A stretch of 64,000 bases of DNA from Oscillospiraceae bacterium (GTDB lineage Bacteria > Bacillota > Clostridia > Oscillospirales > Oscillospiraceae), in the NCBI GenBank assembly GCA_017406005.1, contig JAFQZI010000069.1:86176-150175 (forward strand). Reading direction: 5' to 3'. The notes beneath the pieces are model-generated. The model made no database searches, was not told the origin of the DNA, and saw only the letters and a program-made list of their open reading frames with translations. The translations under genes were made by a program, and so were the position numbers. This document shows positions 44,133 through 54,306 of this stretch, piece by piece. The first letter of the stretch is position 1; every line of letters begins with the position of its first letter.

Positions 44133-44553
44133 CTTTTTTTATCTCCTTTTTTATTTCGGGAATCAAGAAAAACCTTAGAAACAGTTTTCCTGTCATTTGC
44201 GTTTTTATTTGTGTTTTTTATTATATCACATTATTTTATAATAACATCAAGCGTCTTGCATAATTATTCATTATTTACTCAGCTTTCTGTATGGTTCTGC
44301 AAATATCATCTCTTTCATTCTTCACTCTGCCTGAAAAGCAAGATAACGATTGTTATCGTGCAGAGAGCCAACAAGAACGTCCGTTACGAATAAGAGGATT
44401 CTTGTTTTTAACAAGAAAAATACCTTTTACCTTTTCATGGTACAAGGTATCTTTCCTGTCATCTTATCTTAATGCCATTGCGGCAAAGCCGGAGAGTTTT
44501 TATTATTCCATCACATGCTCCATACTTACTGTCCTCCACGTTTTCGGTGAGCC
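44112..44553. other. Intergenic stretch with three hairpins
   Basis: Between the duplicated-domain gene and the hybrid kinase (both minus strand): the kinase terminator (44415-44450), AACAAGAA / TTCTTGTT arms (44371-44409), and the short palindrome GATAAC-GATT-GTTATC (44342-44357). A TATAAT-like box lies near 44220-44225 on the minus strand. No open frame with a ribosome binding site is convincing. Confidence 0.5.
44415..44450 (-). terminator. Terminator of the signalling operon
   Basis: On the minus strand ATACCTT...AAGGTAT followed by five T (44450 down to 44415). Confidence 0.6.
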
Positions 44554-47500
44554 TCATAGTAGCAGTCTTTTCAGAGTTTCCATCATGCTCGGGATATCAT
44601 ACGGCTTTGCCAGATGTCCGTTCATTCCGGCTTCCTGCGCTATTTTCCGATCCTCCTCAAAAGCGTTCGCGGTTACGGCAATGATGGGGATGCTGGCTTT
44701 CTGCGGGTCGTCCAGCGCACGGATCTGCCTTGCCGCCGTGTATCCGTCCATCCGCGGCATCTGAACATCCATCAGAACCACATCGTAATAGCCGGCGGGC
44801 GCCTCCGCCATCTTTTCAACGGCCTCCACGCCGTCTTTTGCGACCTCAACGGCAAAGCCCACTTCCCCCAGGATCGCGAGGGCGATCATCTGGTTCATTT
44901 CGTTGTCCTCGGCCAGCAGGATCTTTCTTCCCGTGAAGTCGGGAGCGGCGTCTTTTTCCTTCTTCGTCTCGCCGGAAGCACGGAAAGGCTGAGCCAGCAC
45001 GTTTTTCAGCTCGGACAGGAACAGCGGTTTGGAGCAGAAGGCCGTGACCCCCGCGGCCCGGGCCTCCTCTTCAATGTCCGCCCAGTCATACGCCGTCAGA
45101 ATGATGATTGGCGCGCTGTCGCCGATCACCTTACGGATTCTGCGGACGGTTTCGATCCCGTTGAGATCCGGCATCAGCCAGTCGATGATGTATGCCCTGA
45201 ACTCGTCCGCACTGTCCAGTGCTTCCTTTGCCCGGACGACGGCCTCTTTTCCGTAATTCGTCCAGTCCGGGCGCATCCCGATCTCGCGGAGCATTCCGCA
45301 TACCGACAGGCAGGTGTCGGTGTCGTCATCGGCCACCAGCGCCCGCAGCCCCTGCAGTTCGGGGATCGGTTCTGATTTTGTGACGTTTCCGCTGATCCTG
45401 CAGGGGAGCGTTACAACAAATTCGCTGCCCTTGTTCTCTTCGGACCGTACCGCGATCGTTCCGCCCATCATATCCACGATGTTTTTCGTGATCGCCATGC
45501 CGAGTCCGGTCCCCTGGATGCCGCTGACGGTGCTGGTCTTTTCGCGGGTAAACGCTTCGAAAATCGTCTTCTGGAATTCCTCGCTCATGCCGATGCCGTT
45601 GTCCTTGATCCGGAACTCAAAAACGGCCTTATCCGCAGAGGAAGACGGCTTTTCGATCACGCGGAAGCTGATCGTCCCTCCGTTCGGGGTGAATTTGATC
45701 GCGTTGGACAGGATATTGAGCAGCACCTGGTTCAGCCGCAGCTTATCCGTGACGATGTCTTCATGCAGCACATCCTGCGTGTCGATGAACAGTTCCATCT
45801 GCTTGGCCTCGATGCTGGGCAGGATGATGGTTCTGAGGTCGTGGATGACTTCGGGGAGGTGGGTGTCGCTCTCTTCAATGTTGACCTTTCCGCTCTCGAT
45901 GCGGCTCATGTCCAGCACATCGTTGATCAGGGAAAGCAGATGCTGGCTGGACACGGAAATCTTTCCGAGGTAATCCTGCACCTGTTCCCTGTTGTCGATA
46001 TGCGAGGCAGCCAGCGCGGTGAAGCCGACGATGGCGTTCATCGGCGTCCGGATGTCGTGCGACATGTTGTTCAAAAAAGTCGTCTTGGCACGGTTGGCGT
46101 GTTCCGCTGCGGCCAGGGCGTCCGAGAGAGCGTCCTTGCTCTCTTCCAGTTCCCGGTTTTTCTCCTCCAGTGCGACCCGGGCCGATTCCTTTTCCCGGGC
46201 CTCCTTCCGCGTTCTTCTGGAATCATGAACCAGGAAGAAGATCACCAGCGCTGCGACGGCAAGCAGCAGCGACCCGAACAGTGGCATATTATCCCGGATC
46301 AGGTCGATAAAGCTATAGGAATACAGTCCGCCGGTATAGCGGTAAGAAAGATTCTGGGCATAATCGCTGCCGATCACGTTGATCCCGCGGTTCAGCAGCT
46401 TCAGAAGCCCTTCGTTGCCGATTTCCACGCCGAAGCAGCGGTCGTCGTTCTTGCCGCTCTGGTGGAGGGAGAGCCCCTTGTATCTGGTGTTCTTCAGAAT
46501 ATCGTTGGCACGCAGCCCGTTCAGGGTTGTGCAGCTTACCTCGCCCGAAAGGACGGCACTCAGGCAGTCGTCAATGGACGGATAGAAAGTGACCTCCGCC
46601 TCCGGGAAGTTCGTCCTTACATAATAATACTGCATCCGGTTGTTTTCGTTGACGGCGAAGTGCGAAACGGTATCCTCGCTGTAGGTGCCCTTGAACACGA
46701 TCTCGGTCGAAGCCGAGGCGACGGGGTTGGACTGGTAGATCCCGTTTTCTTCGGAATAATACAGTCCGCCGCCGACCGGGAAAGCCACGTCGATGGAGCC
46801 GGTCGCCATATCTGCGAGCATGCTGTCATAGCTCCTGTAGCCGCTGTAGATGACGGAAACGTCCAAAATCCCGAGCACATTCAGGATCTCCGGAACCACG
46901 TCCGTGACGAGGCCGGTCACCTGCCCCTGCTCATCGGTGCCGCTGTAGGGGAGATAGTTTTCCAGGTACGCGACGTGAAGCGAGTCATGATTTTCCATCC
47001 ACTCCCTCTCGGCGGCGGAAAATGCGAGCGCCCTCACACTCACGGAGTAATATTTTGCACTGAGCGAGCTGAGATAATTCGGCTCTTCTGCCGCCAGAAG
47101 CGTCTGTGCCTCGTTCAGCTCTGCAAGCAGGTCGGGCCGCTCGCGGTTGACGCAGAGATAATAATCCGAAGCGCCGAAGGCACAGAGCACCTCCGCATGC
47201 TCTCGCATGTAAGAGCCGTCGCTTTCCGCCACAAAAACGTCCAGCTCCCGGGAGTCGAACGCGGCAAAAAGCTGCTCGTGATCCGGAAAAGCAATGACCT
47301 CTGCCGCCACATCGTGATCTTCCAGATAGCGCTCCAGCACGCTCACCATCGCGCTGTCCAGAACACCGATCCTCTTTCCGTTCAGCGTGGAAGGATCGGC
47401 GGTGATCCCCGTCTCCGTATCCTGCTTGACCAGATAGTACGACTCCCTGCCCATAATGGCGTCGGGATAAAGGAACAGTTCCGTGCGCTCCTCCCGCCAG

Positions 47501-47817
47501 GCTAGGCCCGCCAGCAGATCGATCTCGCCGTTGACGAGCATCTCATACAGTTCTCCGAAGCTGTCGTACACATACTCATATTTCCAGCCGGTGTATTCGG
47601 AGAGCTTGCGGTAATATTCGTAAGCATAGCCTGTCTTGACGGCGCCGTCCTCCGCCCCCTCCTGAAACACCTCGTTCTCATAATAACCGACGCGGACGGC
47701 CCTGACATCCCCGGCATAAGCCGGGGCAGGCAGGAGCACGCCTGCCATACACAGAAGACACAGGACGGCGGCAATCTTTTTTGTGACTCTTATAAATCCA
47801 ATAATTTTTCTAAACAT
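44554..47817 (-). CDS. Hybrid sensor histidine kinase with two SBP_bac_3 sensor domains
   Basis: This 1087-residue protein has a signal/anchor helix (about 10-35), two consecutive periplasmic-binding-type (SBP_bac_3) domains outside the membrane (about 38-260 and 270-480) that would bind amino acids or similar small molecules, and a membrane helix near 500 ([20 protein letters not shown]). Inside follow a coiled coil, the kinase core (phosphorylated His in [18 protein letters not shown] about 586; [23 protein letters not shown]) and two receiver domains with Asp in [11 protein letters not shown] (about 879) and [11 protein letters not shown] (about 1014). The ATG at 47817 has GGAGG upstream and overlaps the end of the c-di-GMP gene by 8 nt, so the two form an operon. 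BvgS/EvgS-like architecture. Confidence 0.93.
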   Translation of the reverse strand: MFRKIIGFIRVTKKIAAVLCLLCMAGVLLPAPAYAGDVRAVRVGYYENEVFQEGAEDGAVKTGYAYEYYRKLSEYTGWKYEYVYDSFGELYEMLVNGEIDLLAGLAWREERTELFLYPDAIMGRESYYLVKQDTETGITADPSTLNGKRIGVLDSAMVSVLERYLEDHDVAAEVIAFPDHEQLFAAFDSRELDVFVAESDGSYMREHAEVLCAFGASDYYLCVNRERPDLLAELNEAQTLLAAEEPNYLSSLSAKYYSVSVRALAFSAAEREWMENHDSLHVAYLENYLPYSGTDEQGQVTGLVTDVVPEILNVLGILDVSVIYSGYRSYDSMLADMATGSIDVAFPVGGGLYYSEENGIYQSNPVASASTEIVFKGTYSEDTVSHFAVNENNRMQYYYVRTNFPEAEVTFYPSIDDCLSAVLSGEVSCTTLNGLRANDILKNTRYKGLSLHQSGKNDDRCFGVEIGNEGLLKLLNRGINVIGSDYAQNLSYRYTGGLYSYSFIDLIRDNMPLFGSLLLAVAALVIFFLVHDSRRTRKEAREKESARVALEEKNRELEESKDALSDALAAAEHANRAKTTFLNNMSHDIRTPMNAIVGFTALAASHIDNREQVQDYLGKISVSSQHLLSLINDVLDMSRIESGKVNIEESDTHLPEVIHDLRTIILPSIEAKQMELFIDTQDVLHEDIVTDKLRLNQVLLNILSNAIKFTPNGGTISFRVIEKPSSSADKAVFEFRIKDNGIGMSEEFQKTIFEAFTREKTSTVSGIQGTGLGMAITKNIVDMMGGTIAVRSEENKGSEFVVTLPCRISGNVTKSEPIPELQGLRALVADDDTDTCLSVCGMLREIGMRPDWTNYGKEAVVRAKEALDSADEFRAYIIDWLMPDLNGIETVRRIRKVIGDSAPIIILTAYDWADIEEEARAAGVTAFCSKPLFLSELKNVLAQPFRASGETKKEKDAAPDFTGRKILLAEDNEMNQMIALAILGEVGFAVEVAKDGVEAVEKMAEAPAGYYDVVLMDVQMPRMDGYTAARQIRALDDPQKASIPIIAVTANAFEEDRKIAQEAGMNGHLAKPYDIPSMMETLKRLLL

Positions 47818-50800
47818 CCCGTCGGCCTCCTTGCTTTTGCAGCTCGCCGCCGTACACCGCGCAGCCTTTGCGTCCGGCATCCTTCACACGGTACAGTGCG
47901 CTGTCTGCATCCCGGAAGATATCCCCCTGCGGGTTCTCCCGGTCGGAAAAGGCTACCCCGACGCTTAAGGAGACCGGTGGAAGGTCATCCTTCGGATGCT
48001 GCAGGATTTCATTCATGCGGGCGATCTTGCTGAAGACCAATCCGCTCAGGGAACTGTCGACACGGGTCATCACGACTGCGAATTCATCGCCGCCGATGCG
48101 GCAGAGGATATCGACGGAACGGAAGCTGGTTTTCAGGAGTTCCGCCACTTTTTTCAGGACCCGGTCGCCGACGGCGTGCCCGTAGGTATCATTCACCGAT
48201 TTAAAATAGTCGACATCGATCAGGAGCAGTGCCATGTGCTTCGTGTCGGCGCTCTCCATCAGCAGGTCATAGGCGCCGCGGTTGAAAAGTCCGGTCAGTG
48301 CATCATGGGAGGCTTCGCGGCTGAGCCGTTCCCGAATCTCCCGGTTTTCCTTCAGGATCTGGTTGTAGATACGGGTGACAATGCGCAGCTCTTCGACGCC
48401 TGTCGGAGGAATGATCTCCTGCGCCTGCATCTTGTGAACCATGTTGGTGAGCGGCTTCCGGATCATCTGCGTGATAACCGCGACAACAGCCAGCACGATC
48501 AGGAGAAACAGGATCGTCATCAGGGTCTGCAGGTTCACAAGGAGGGCAAGCCTTGCGGAGGCCTGTTCCAGTTCCTGGCTGGCAGAGCGGATCAGTGCCT
48601 GCGTGCAAAGGCCGACGTTTTCCCGGATCCGGTCTTTGTAGTGCATGTAGTTGTTGTCGAAGACCAGCATCTGTGCCGTTTCCTTCAGCTGTTCCACCGT
48701 CATTGCCTGTTCCGCCGGGGTCAGTTCGATTCCGGCGATTTCGTCCGGAACTTCCGAAGTATCATAGTTTCCGGTTTCCAGGATCAGGCGCATCGCCCTG
48801 TTCTCCCGCCCGACCAGCTCGTTGGAAAGGGCAAGCGCCGTGTTCAGGTTGCCGATCGCGCTGCTTTCGTTCTCGCCCAGCAGTGCTTCGAGGTTTTCTA
48901 CGGCTTTGTCCCTTCTTCTTGTCACTTCCACTTCTTCCGTGAAGTCTTTCAGGTAATCCAGCTCCCCGGTCACGACAAAGCAGCGGACGCGGTCGGTCAG
49001 GTAGTCCGACCCGGATTCCATGTCGGAGGCGGCAAGCTGTGCGGTGATATACCGGTCACTGGCGGCTTCCATGCGTTTGTAGCCTCTGGTGACGGCGATG
49101 TTAGAAATCAGCAGCGCGGCAGCTGCGATAGCGGCCAGAACAACAAAGAAGATCGAAGCGGTTTTCAGCTGTACCCCGCTCTGTTCAGTGTCTGCCTCGG
49201 CGGGAAGTTCTTCCTCCGCGTTTTCTTCCGCCGAAGGTTCCGTCTGGCTTCTGAGCAGCTCCAGCTTTTCCTGCCGGACCAGCTCCTCGCCTTCCGTCAG
49301 CTCTTTTTTCGCTTTTTCCGAAGCCGCAACTGCATCCGCTTCCTTCTTTTGCAGGATGAACGGTTCAAAATCCGCAGCGGGTACCGGCTTGGAGAAGAAG
49401 TATCCCTGCACGATGTCGCAGCCGAGAGCCTTCAGCGCGCGGAGCTGGTCCGCAGTCTCCACGCCCTCTGCGATCACAGGCACGGAGAGATAGTCCGCGA
49501 TCCCGATGATCACTTCCAGCATGTGGGTATTTCCGCCCGCTTTGAAAGCGTTTCGAGTAAACTGCATATCCAGCTTCAGCGCATCGATCGGCAGGCTGGA
49601 GATCATGTTCAGCGAAGAGTATCCGGTGCCGAAATCATCCAGTTCGATCTGAAAGCCCAGTTCACGCAGCTTTTCTGCCGCCTCGATGATCTGCGTGGAA
49701 TCCTGTGTATAGGCGGACTCCGTCACTTCCAGCAGCAGATCTTTCCCTGTCAGGCCCTGATCCCGTATGATCGTCTGCAGCGTCCTCGCAATATCCGGAT
49801 CGTACATGTCGATCCGGGAGACGTTGACGGATACCGGTATGGAATATTGCAGCCGGTCCTTCCAGTCCCGGATCTGACGTGCGGTTTCCTGCCAGACATA
49901 CAGATCCAGCTTCTGGATCAGGCCGTTCTCCTCAAACAGCGGAATAAAAACTCCCGGGCTGATCATACCCAGTGTGGGATGATTCCAGCGCACCAGTGCT
50001 TCCGCGCTGGTCAGGAGCGGGGTGTCCGGACGTACGTCGAATTTCGGCTGGTAAAAAACCGTAAACTGCCGTTCCCGGATTGCTGTCGGAAAATCTTCAA
50101 TCAGCTGTTCCGCATACAGCTGGCGTTTGTGCAGGCTGTCATCATAAACGCCGATGGTTTTTGTAAAGGTGTCTCTTACGGTGTCCGCGGCCAGCTTGGC
50201 CCGGTCAAAGCGTCTTTCCAGATCGATCGATTTATCCACACGGGAGTAGACGCCCATCCGCAGGCGTATGCGGTTTCCGGAGGAGGCTTCATCGTTCAGA
50301 CGGGCAGACGCATCAGCCAGGACGGTCTCATAATCTTCCCTGTGGGGACAGTAAAGCATGAAGGTGTCCGCTTCCCGCCGGCACGCGATCCCGCCGGAAG
50401 ACCCGGCCATTTCCTGAAGCGCTTCTCCGATCCTGCGAAGCACCTCATCTCCGAAGGCTTTCCCGTAACGCTCGTTGATCAGATGAAAATGGCTGACATC
50501 CGCAATAACGGCATCCATTTCCGTTTCCGAGTGGTGCTGGTCGAACTGCTCCGCATAGCGGTAAAAATACTCTTTGTTATACAGCCCCGTAAGGGGATCA
50601 TGCTCCGTGGACTGTATGGTCTCCCGGTCTTCCGAAAGCTCAATAGTCCGAAAGATCCTGGCATGGATCACATCGACAGCCGGGTATGGCTTCGGGATAA
50701 AATCTATAGCCCCCAGCCGAAGGCTTTCGACCTCCGTGTTCTTCTCCGAGGTCGTCACAACCACGGGAATGCGGGAGAGAGATTCGTCCGCTTTCATGGC

Positions 50801-51037
50801 TTTCAGCACTTCCAGCCCGGACATAACCGGCATCAGGACATCCAGCAGCACCAGGGAAAGCGTGTCTTTGTGCTGGCGGATCTTTTCCAGCGTTTCCTCC
50901 CCGTCAGCGGCAAAAAGGAGGTCATATTCACTTTTCAGGATCTCGCCGAGTATCTCCCGGTTGATTCTCTCGTCGTCCGCGATAAGGATCAGTCTTTTGG
51001 TGTTGGCGGAACGAAACAGATCATTGCTGTTGTGCAT
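47810..51037 (-). CDS. REC-GGDEF*-EAL-TM-GGDEF cyclic-di-GMP protein (1075 aa)
   Basis: A receiver domain (about 15-130; Asp in [11 protein letters not shown] near 64) leads a degenerate GGDEF domain (about 150-300, RREAD where GGDEF is expected). An intact EAL phosphodiesterase follows (about 320-575; [41 protein letters not shown]). Then come a linker, two membrane helices (about 626 and 845) around an extracellular helical sensor, and a full GGDEF cyclase with [10 protein letters not shown] near 982. An RSVD five residues before GGDEF forms the inhibitory c-di-GMP site. It can thus both make and degrade c-di-GMP. Joined in an operon with the hybrid kinase, which might phosphorylate its receiver domain. 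GAGGAG precedes the ATG. Confidence 0.92.
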   Translation of the reverse strand: MHNSNDLFRSANTKRLILIADDERINREILGEILKSEYDLLFAADGEETLEKIRQHKDTLSLVLLDVLMPVMSGLEVLKAMKADESLSRIPVVVTTSEKNTEVESLRLGAIDFIPKPYPAVDVIHARIFRTIELSEDRETIQSTEHDPLTGLYNKEYFYRYAEQFDQHHSETEMDAVIADVSHFHLINERYGKAFGDEVLRRIGEALQEMAGSSGGIACRREADTFMLYCPHREDYETVLADASARLNDEASSGNRIRLRMGVYSRVDKSIDLERRFDRAKLAADTVRDTFTKTIGVYDDSLHKRQLYAEQLIEDFPTAIRERQFTVFYQPKFDVRPDTPLLTSAEALVRWNHPTLGMISPGVFIPLFEENGLIQKLDLYVWQETARQIRDWKDRLQYSIPVSVNVSRIDMYDPDIARTLQTIIRDQGLTGKDLLLEVTESAYTQDSTQIIEAAEKLRELGFQIELDDFGTGYSSLNMISSLPIDALKLDMQFTRNAFKAGGNTHMLEVIIGIADYLSVPVIAEGVETADQLRALKALGCDIVQGYFFSKPVPAADFEPFILQKKEADAVAASEKAKKELTEGEELVRQEKLELLRSQTEPSAEENAEEELPAEADTEQSGVQLKTASIFFVVLAAIAAAALLISNIAVTRGYKRMEAASDRYITAQLAASDMESGSDYLTDRVRCFVVTGELDYLKDFTEEVEVTRRRDKAVENLEALLGENESSAIGNLNTALALSNELVGRENRAMRLILETGNYDTSEVPDEIAGIELTPAEQAMTVEQLKETAQMLVFDNNYMHYKDRIRENVGLCTQALIRSASQELEQASARLALLVNLQTLMTILFLLIVLAVVAVITQMIRKPLTNMVHKMQAQEIIPPTGVEELRIVTRIYNQILKENREIRERLSREASHDALTGLFNRGAYDLLMESADTKHMALLLIDVDYFKSVNDTYGHAVGDRVLKKVAELLKTSFRSVDILCRIGGDEFAVVMTRVDSSLSGLVFSKIARMNEILQHPKDDLPPVSLSVGVAFSDRENPQGDIFRDADSALYRVKDAGRKGCAVYGGELQKQGGRRDV

Positions 51038-51096
51038 CTGTGGAGCTCCTCATCTTTCCAGTGTACTTTTCTTTCCAGTATACTTTTTCAAGCCAT

Positions 51097-51915
51097 TCAT
51101 TTAGCCAGAACTGCAGTGTATTCCGTCACATTCAGCACAGTCTCTCCGTCAATCTGGGCTGCACAGGGGCGTGAGAAGCGCACCCTGATCTCATTTCCCG
51201 TAAAGCTCTGGACAATATCGGTTTTCTTTATGTGTTCCCCCTTGAAGATGGAAGGAAATGCAATCAATGCTTTCAGTTTCGAACGGCAGTGGTAAACCAC
51301 CACGGTAAGCTTGTCGGAAAAACGATCCTGTTCCGGGGCCATATCCATACCGCCGCCGTAATACTTTCCTTTCATGGTCGGTGCGATCCAGACATGGTCA
51401 AATTCATGCTTCACCCCGTCGACCGTGATCTCTGCATGACAGGGTTTGAAATGGAACAGCAGCCCTTTGATGGCAATTCCGGAATAATCGATTTTCTCCT
51501 GCGGGTTCTTCTCCTTGATCTGATCCGCCACTTCACAGCAGTATCCGTCAATTCCAAACCCCAAATTGTTGATAAAGAGCTTTTCAAGCCCGTTTACATA
51601 CACTGTGGGAAGGTTGGCGAGATACGGATTGATCAGGACCTCTTCTCCCACCTGTCTGTCGATATCTTTCAGGAAATCGTTCCCGGTCCCGCAACCAAGA
51701 AGGTAAATATTATTTCTGATCTCTGTACCCTTTACCGCATTGATAAAGTAATTCAGGGTGCCGTCTCCCCCGACCAGAACAACTTCATCCTCCGGCGCCA
51801 GATTCTTCAGATATCCCGCATAATCCAGACCAACTGCATCCACCAGCTCCGTTCCCGGTTTTACGTTCGGCTTTATGCCGTTATTTGCCAGAGAATTGTA
51901 AAGATAGTATTTCAT
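51097..51915 (-). CDS. Lipid kinase, diacylglycerol kinase family, second copy
   Basis: This 272-residue protein has VVLVGGDGTLNYFINAVKG and LGCGTGNDFLKD, the DAGK nucleotide motifs, plus the C-terminal beta domain (GGGMDMAPEQDRFSDKLTV). The ATG at 51915 has GGAGGAG upstream. It follows the YhhN gene after 17 nt, so they form an operon; the sequence is clearly different from the kinase at 26.1 kb, so it is not a recent duplicate. Confidence 0.92.
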   Translation of the reverse strand: MKYYLYNSLANNGIKPNVKPGTELVDAVGLDYAGYLKNLAPEDEVVLVGGDGTLNYFINAVKGTEIRNNIYLLGCGTGNDFLKDIDRQVGEEVLINPYLANLPTVYVNGLEKLFINNLGFGIDGYCCEVADQIKEKNPQEKIDYSGIAIKGLLFHFKPCHAEITVDGVKHEFDHVWIAPTMKGKYYGGGMDMAPEQDRFSDKLTVVVYHCRSKLKALIAFPSIFKGEHIKKTDIVQSFTGNEIRVRFSRPCAAQIDGETVLNVTEYTAVLAK

Positions 51916-51931
51916 GTTTTCTCCTCCACTC

Positions 51932-52579
51932 TTATAATAATCCCAAAACAATCAGAAACTCGCCGACTGAGTATGTGAGCATTACTAAAAAATGCGTTTT
52001 CAAACGACCGTCTTTTTTGAAACGTACAAAAAACAGAGACGTATCCGAAATGAAAAACAATGCCGCACCGACCGCTGTCGTGATGGTTGCCGTTGTAGGG
52101 AGACTTACACAGCGGAAAATCGCAAAGCAGTTCATGGCCCCGTTGATCAGCAGATAGAGGAACATCGGGTAAAACAGGGCTTTCGGCAGATACGGCTTCA
52201 GCCTGGAAAAAATATGGAAAACAGCTGCTGCAAAGAACACTGCAAGCAGGACGATCATCCACTCGGGGATCTTTGAAAAAGCCACATCTTTCCAGTATCC
52301 GGCAATAAAGAAAGCATGGCTGATCATAAAGGATATCCCGCCGGCCGTAAACCACTTTACTCCGTTCGGGATCAGCAGGATGTCCCCGATCCAGCTGAAA
52401 ATCAGCGCCAGAACAATGGCTGCAGAAACGGATCGGGCCGCTGACAGATAAAAGCCAAGCAGGGACAACAGGATAAACGGTTTGGTAATATCTCTCGTCT
52501 TTTTGTCTTGCCGGAGTGAAGCAACCAGATGGACAGCAGTAGAAATCACAAAGACCGCCAGAAACACATTTTTCGTCAA
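51932..52579 (-). CDS. YhhN/TMEM86-family membrane protein (lysoplasmalogenase-like)
   Basis: This 215-residue protein has about 7-8 membrane helices and the family motifs FSWIGDILLI and GAALFFISDTSLFF, with the paired Asp residues thought to form the active site. TMEM86 members cut the vinyl-ether bond of lysoplasmalogens; plasmalogens occur in many anaerobic Clostridia, which fits. Start is TTG at 52579 with GGAGGGG 8 nt before it. Upstream of and coupled to the lipid kinase gene. Confidence 0.88.
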   Translation of the reverse strand: MTKNVFLAVFVISTAVHLVASLRQDKKTRDITKPFILLSLLGFYLSAARSVSAAIVLALIFSWIGDILLIPNGVKWFTAGGISFMISHAFFIAGYWKDVAFSKIPEWMIVLLAVFFAAAVFHIFSRLKPYLPKALFYPMFLYLLINGAMNCFAIFRCVSLPTTATITTAVGAALFFISDTSLFFVRFKKDGRLKTHFLVMLTYSVGEFLIVLGLL

Positions 52580-52880
52580 ATCATATACCCCTCCATTCCG
52601 GGAACAGTCATAACGCAGAGTTTTTCTATTGAAAATATATCATAAAAACGGACTCTGAACAATAGCCTATATAAAAAAAGTCTGTGCTGTTATCTGATAA
52701 AATCTGAGCGCCGCTTTATATTTATTGTCAATAATATTATGTATACTTCATAATAATCTCCCGCCTCCATTCCAGAAGCGGGAAATCCAGTTTTTTTCGT
52801 ATTACAGACGGTGGAGCATGCCCGTCCTTAAAATGATCTCAGTCTGTAACTGTTTCACCACAGGCTGAGATTGTAATTCA
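52580..52880. other. Intergenic stretch with a promoter and hairpins
   Basis: Contains the YhhN promoter on the minus strand (TTGTTC 52662-52657, 17 nt, TATATT 52639-52634). A CTCCCGC...GCGGGA hairpin lies near 52756-52783. ATCTCAG...CTGAGAT arms around 52833-52873 may end the gene at 52.9 kb. No coding frame with support. Confidence 0.5.
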
Positions 52881-53339
52881 TTACTTGATTGAAAATATCA
52901 ATGTGTCTTTATAGGTATCAGCTAATGCTTTTCTAAGGTATTGTTCACTTACATTAAGTGACAATTCTAATCCTGTATCTTTGCTCACATAAACATCAGT
53001 TTCAGGAAGAAGATTTTGACTAGGCGAGATGGAAATAGTATACGGGACCAAATTTCCTGTGTTTATTCCTCTAAGATTCCAGCATGTTGTAAAGTTACTA
53101 TTTGTTTCTAATGCTATATTCACACCATTCACATGACATTCCGTAAAATATATATTCATTGCTCCGATTCCGGCGCCAGTATTTTCATCTTTAACAATAG
53201 TTGCAGTTGGCGGAATATATATTTTATAACCATCCCCAACCTCAAATGTTACCTCTGTTGATTGTGTGGTTCCAAACGCATCAAGCGCCAAGGTCAAAAC
53301 CAGTATCGTTACAAGGGTCATTACAATTACTTTTTTCAT
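52881..53339 (-). CDS. Small secreted beta-rich protein
   Basis: This 152-residue protein has a signal peptide (about 1-24, cleavage near DAFG) and a beta-strand domain opening VTFEVGDGYKIYIPPTATIV, a pattern typical of small Firmicutes cell-surface or pilin-like subunits (hydrophobic strand, then IP-x-A/T). Only two Cys residues (in TECHVNG and TTCWNL), which might pair. AT-richer than its neighbours. Directly after the anchored protein at 53.4 kb, probably in one operon. No family recognised. Confidence 0.8.
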   Translation of the reverse strand: MKKVIVMTLVTILVLTLALDAFGTTQSTEVTFEVGDGYKIYIPPTATIVKDENTGAGIGAMNIYFTECHVNGVNIALETNSNFTTCWNLRGINTGNLVPYTISISPSQNLLPETDVYVSKDTGLELSLNVSEQYLRKALADTYKDTLIFSIK

Positions 53340-53385
53340 TTTACTTCTCCTCTAAAGATTATTGTATTGAGTATACAAGTATTAT

Positions 53386-53991
53386 TCATCCCGCATATAA
53401 TGTGAAATTTACCTGTGCAGTGCTCGCAGGGCTTCTGTCAGAGACATAATAAGGCTGAATTCGGAGAATACAGTTTTCATATGTCCCTGCCGCGATCGGA
53501 TGTAACAGGTTGATATTTCTGATATGCTGTCCTGCTTCAACAAGTCCGCTTGAATATAAAGTCTCATAAGATCCGTCAGATATTGGAAACAGCAGTTCGA
53601 ATGTCATCAGATACTCCCCTTCGTTTTCAGGTGGATTTTCAAAATCAACTGCTATCTCTGTCTTGTTTGCTGCGATCCTCATTGTTTTAAAACCTGCAAC
53701 ACAAACACCATTTTCCTCTTCCTCTATCTGCTGTGGAGCAGGGGTCTCGGAGGTTGCACCAGGATCCATTTCCAACTTACTTGCATCCGGTGGAGGGGTA
53801 ATAGCGGCAGGAAGAACACCGTCAGACACTGCTGGTGATTCTGAGGGTTTATCCATCTTAGGCAAAAAGCTTCCGTTGCGATCTTTGTATTCAAACATAG
53901 CCCAGGTTGTTGTTATGAGCGCAAAAACAAGCGCAATCCCGCAAATCCACTCGAGCACAACAATCAGCTTATTGTCTTTTCGCCTCTTCAC
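53386..53991 (-). CDS. Membrane-anchored extracellular protein of unknown function
   Basis: This 201-residue protein has a short basic N-terminus, one membrane helix (about 9-32, VVLEWICGIALVFALITTTWAMF), a Pro/Ser/Glu-rich spacer with PPPDASKLEMDPG, and a C-terminal beta domain (about 95-201; VCVAGFKTMRIAANKTEIAVDFENP). The beta part faces outside. 46 nt precede the next gene on the same strand, so both likely act together at the surface. Confidence 0.8.
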   Translation of the reverse strand: MKRRKDNKLIVVLEWICGIALVFALITTTWAMFEYKDRNGSFLPKMDKPSESPAVSDGVLPAAITPPPDASKLEMDPGATSETPAPQQIEEEENGVCVAGFKTMRIAANKTEIAVDFENPPENEGEYLMTFELLFPISDGSYETLYSSGLVEAGQHIRNINLLHPIAAGTYENCILRIQPYYVSDRSPASTAQVNFTLYAG

Positions 53992-54306
53992 TTCAAAAAC
54001 ACTCCTTACGGTTTTTCTTTAAGATCGACAATCGGCAATATATTAGTTTTTTTGTTTATTAACTGAAAATGTTTTTATTTCCATTGTATTAAAAATCAGT
54101 AAAAGTATACTGCTGAAATCGCTTTATGTCAACATTCTTATGTCGTTTTTATTTGGATTTTTATGGAGTGTATTCCATTCTTCAACGGTTTATTTGAGTA
54201 ATCCGGTTTTTTTTAAACGAATAACTGCAAAACAAAAGAGCACTCCCATCATTGAGAGCACTCTTTTGTTGAAATACTGTATTGATTATTCTGAATACCC
54301 ATGCTT
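53992..54306. other. Intergenic stretch, AT-rich
   Basis: AT-rich leader of the gene ending at 53386, with a TACAAT-like -10 on the minus strand near 54085-54090, and a hairpin CAAAAGAG / CTCTTTTG (54233-54268) that probably ends transcription of the phospholipase-like gene. Nothing else is clear. Confidence 0.45.
54231..54270. terminator. Terminator-like hairpin after the phospholipase-like gene
   Basis: CAAAAGAG (54233-54240) pairs with CTCTTTTG (54261-54268). It can act on the minus strand. Confidence 0.5.

Noticed and set aside
44290-44764. Plus-strand open frames in the gap before the hybrid kinase
   Set aside because: No ribosome binding site and they run into the antisense of the kinase gene; the gap is better explained by hairpins.
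47996-51295. 1099-codon plus-strand frame opposite the c-di-GMP gene
   Set aside because: Very long, but without ribosome binding site, domain or plausible protein composition; the minus strand has REC, EAL and GGDEF motifs in order.
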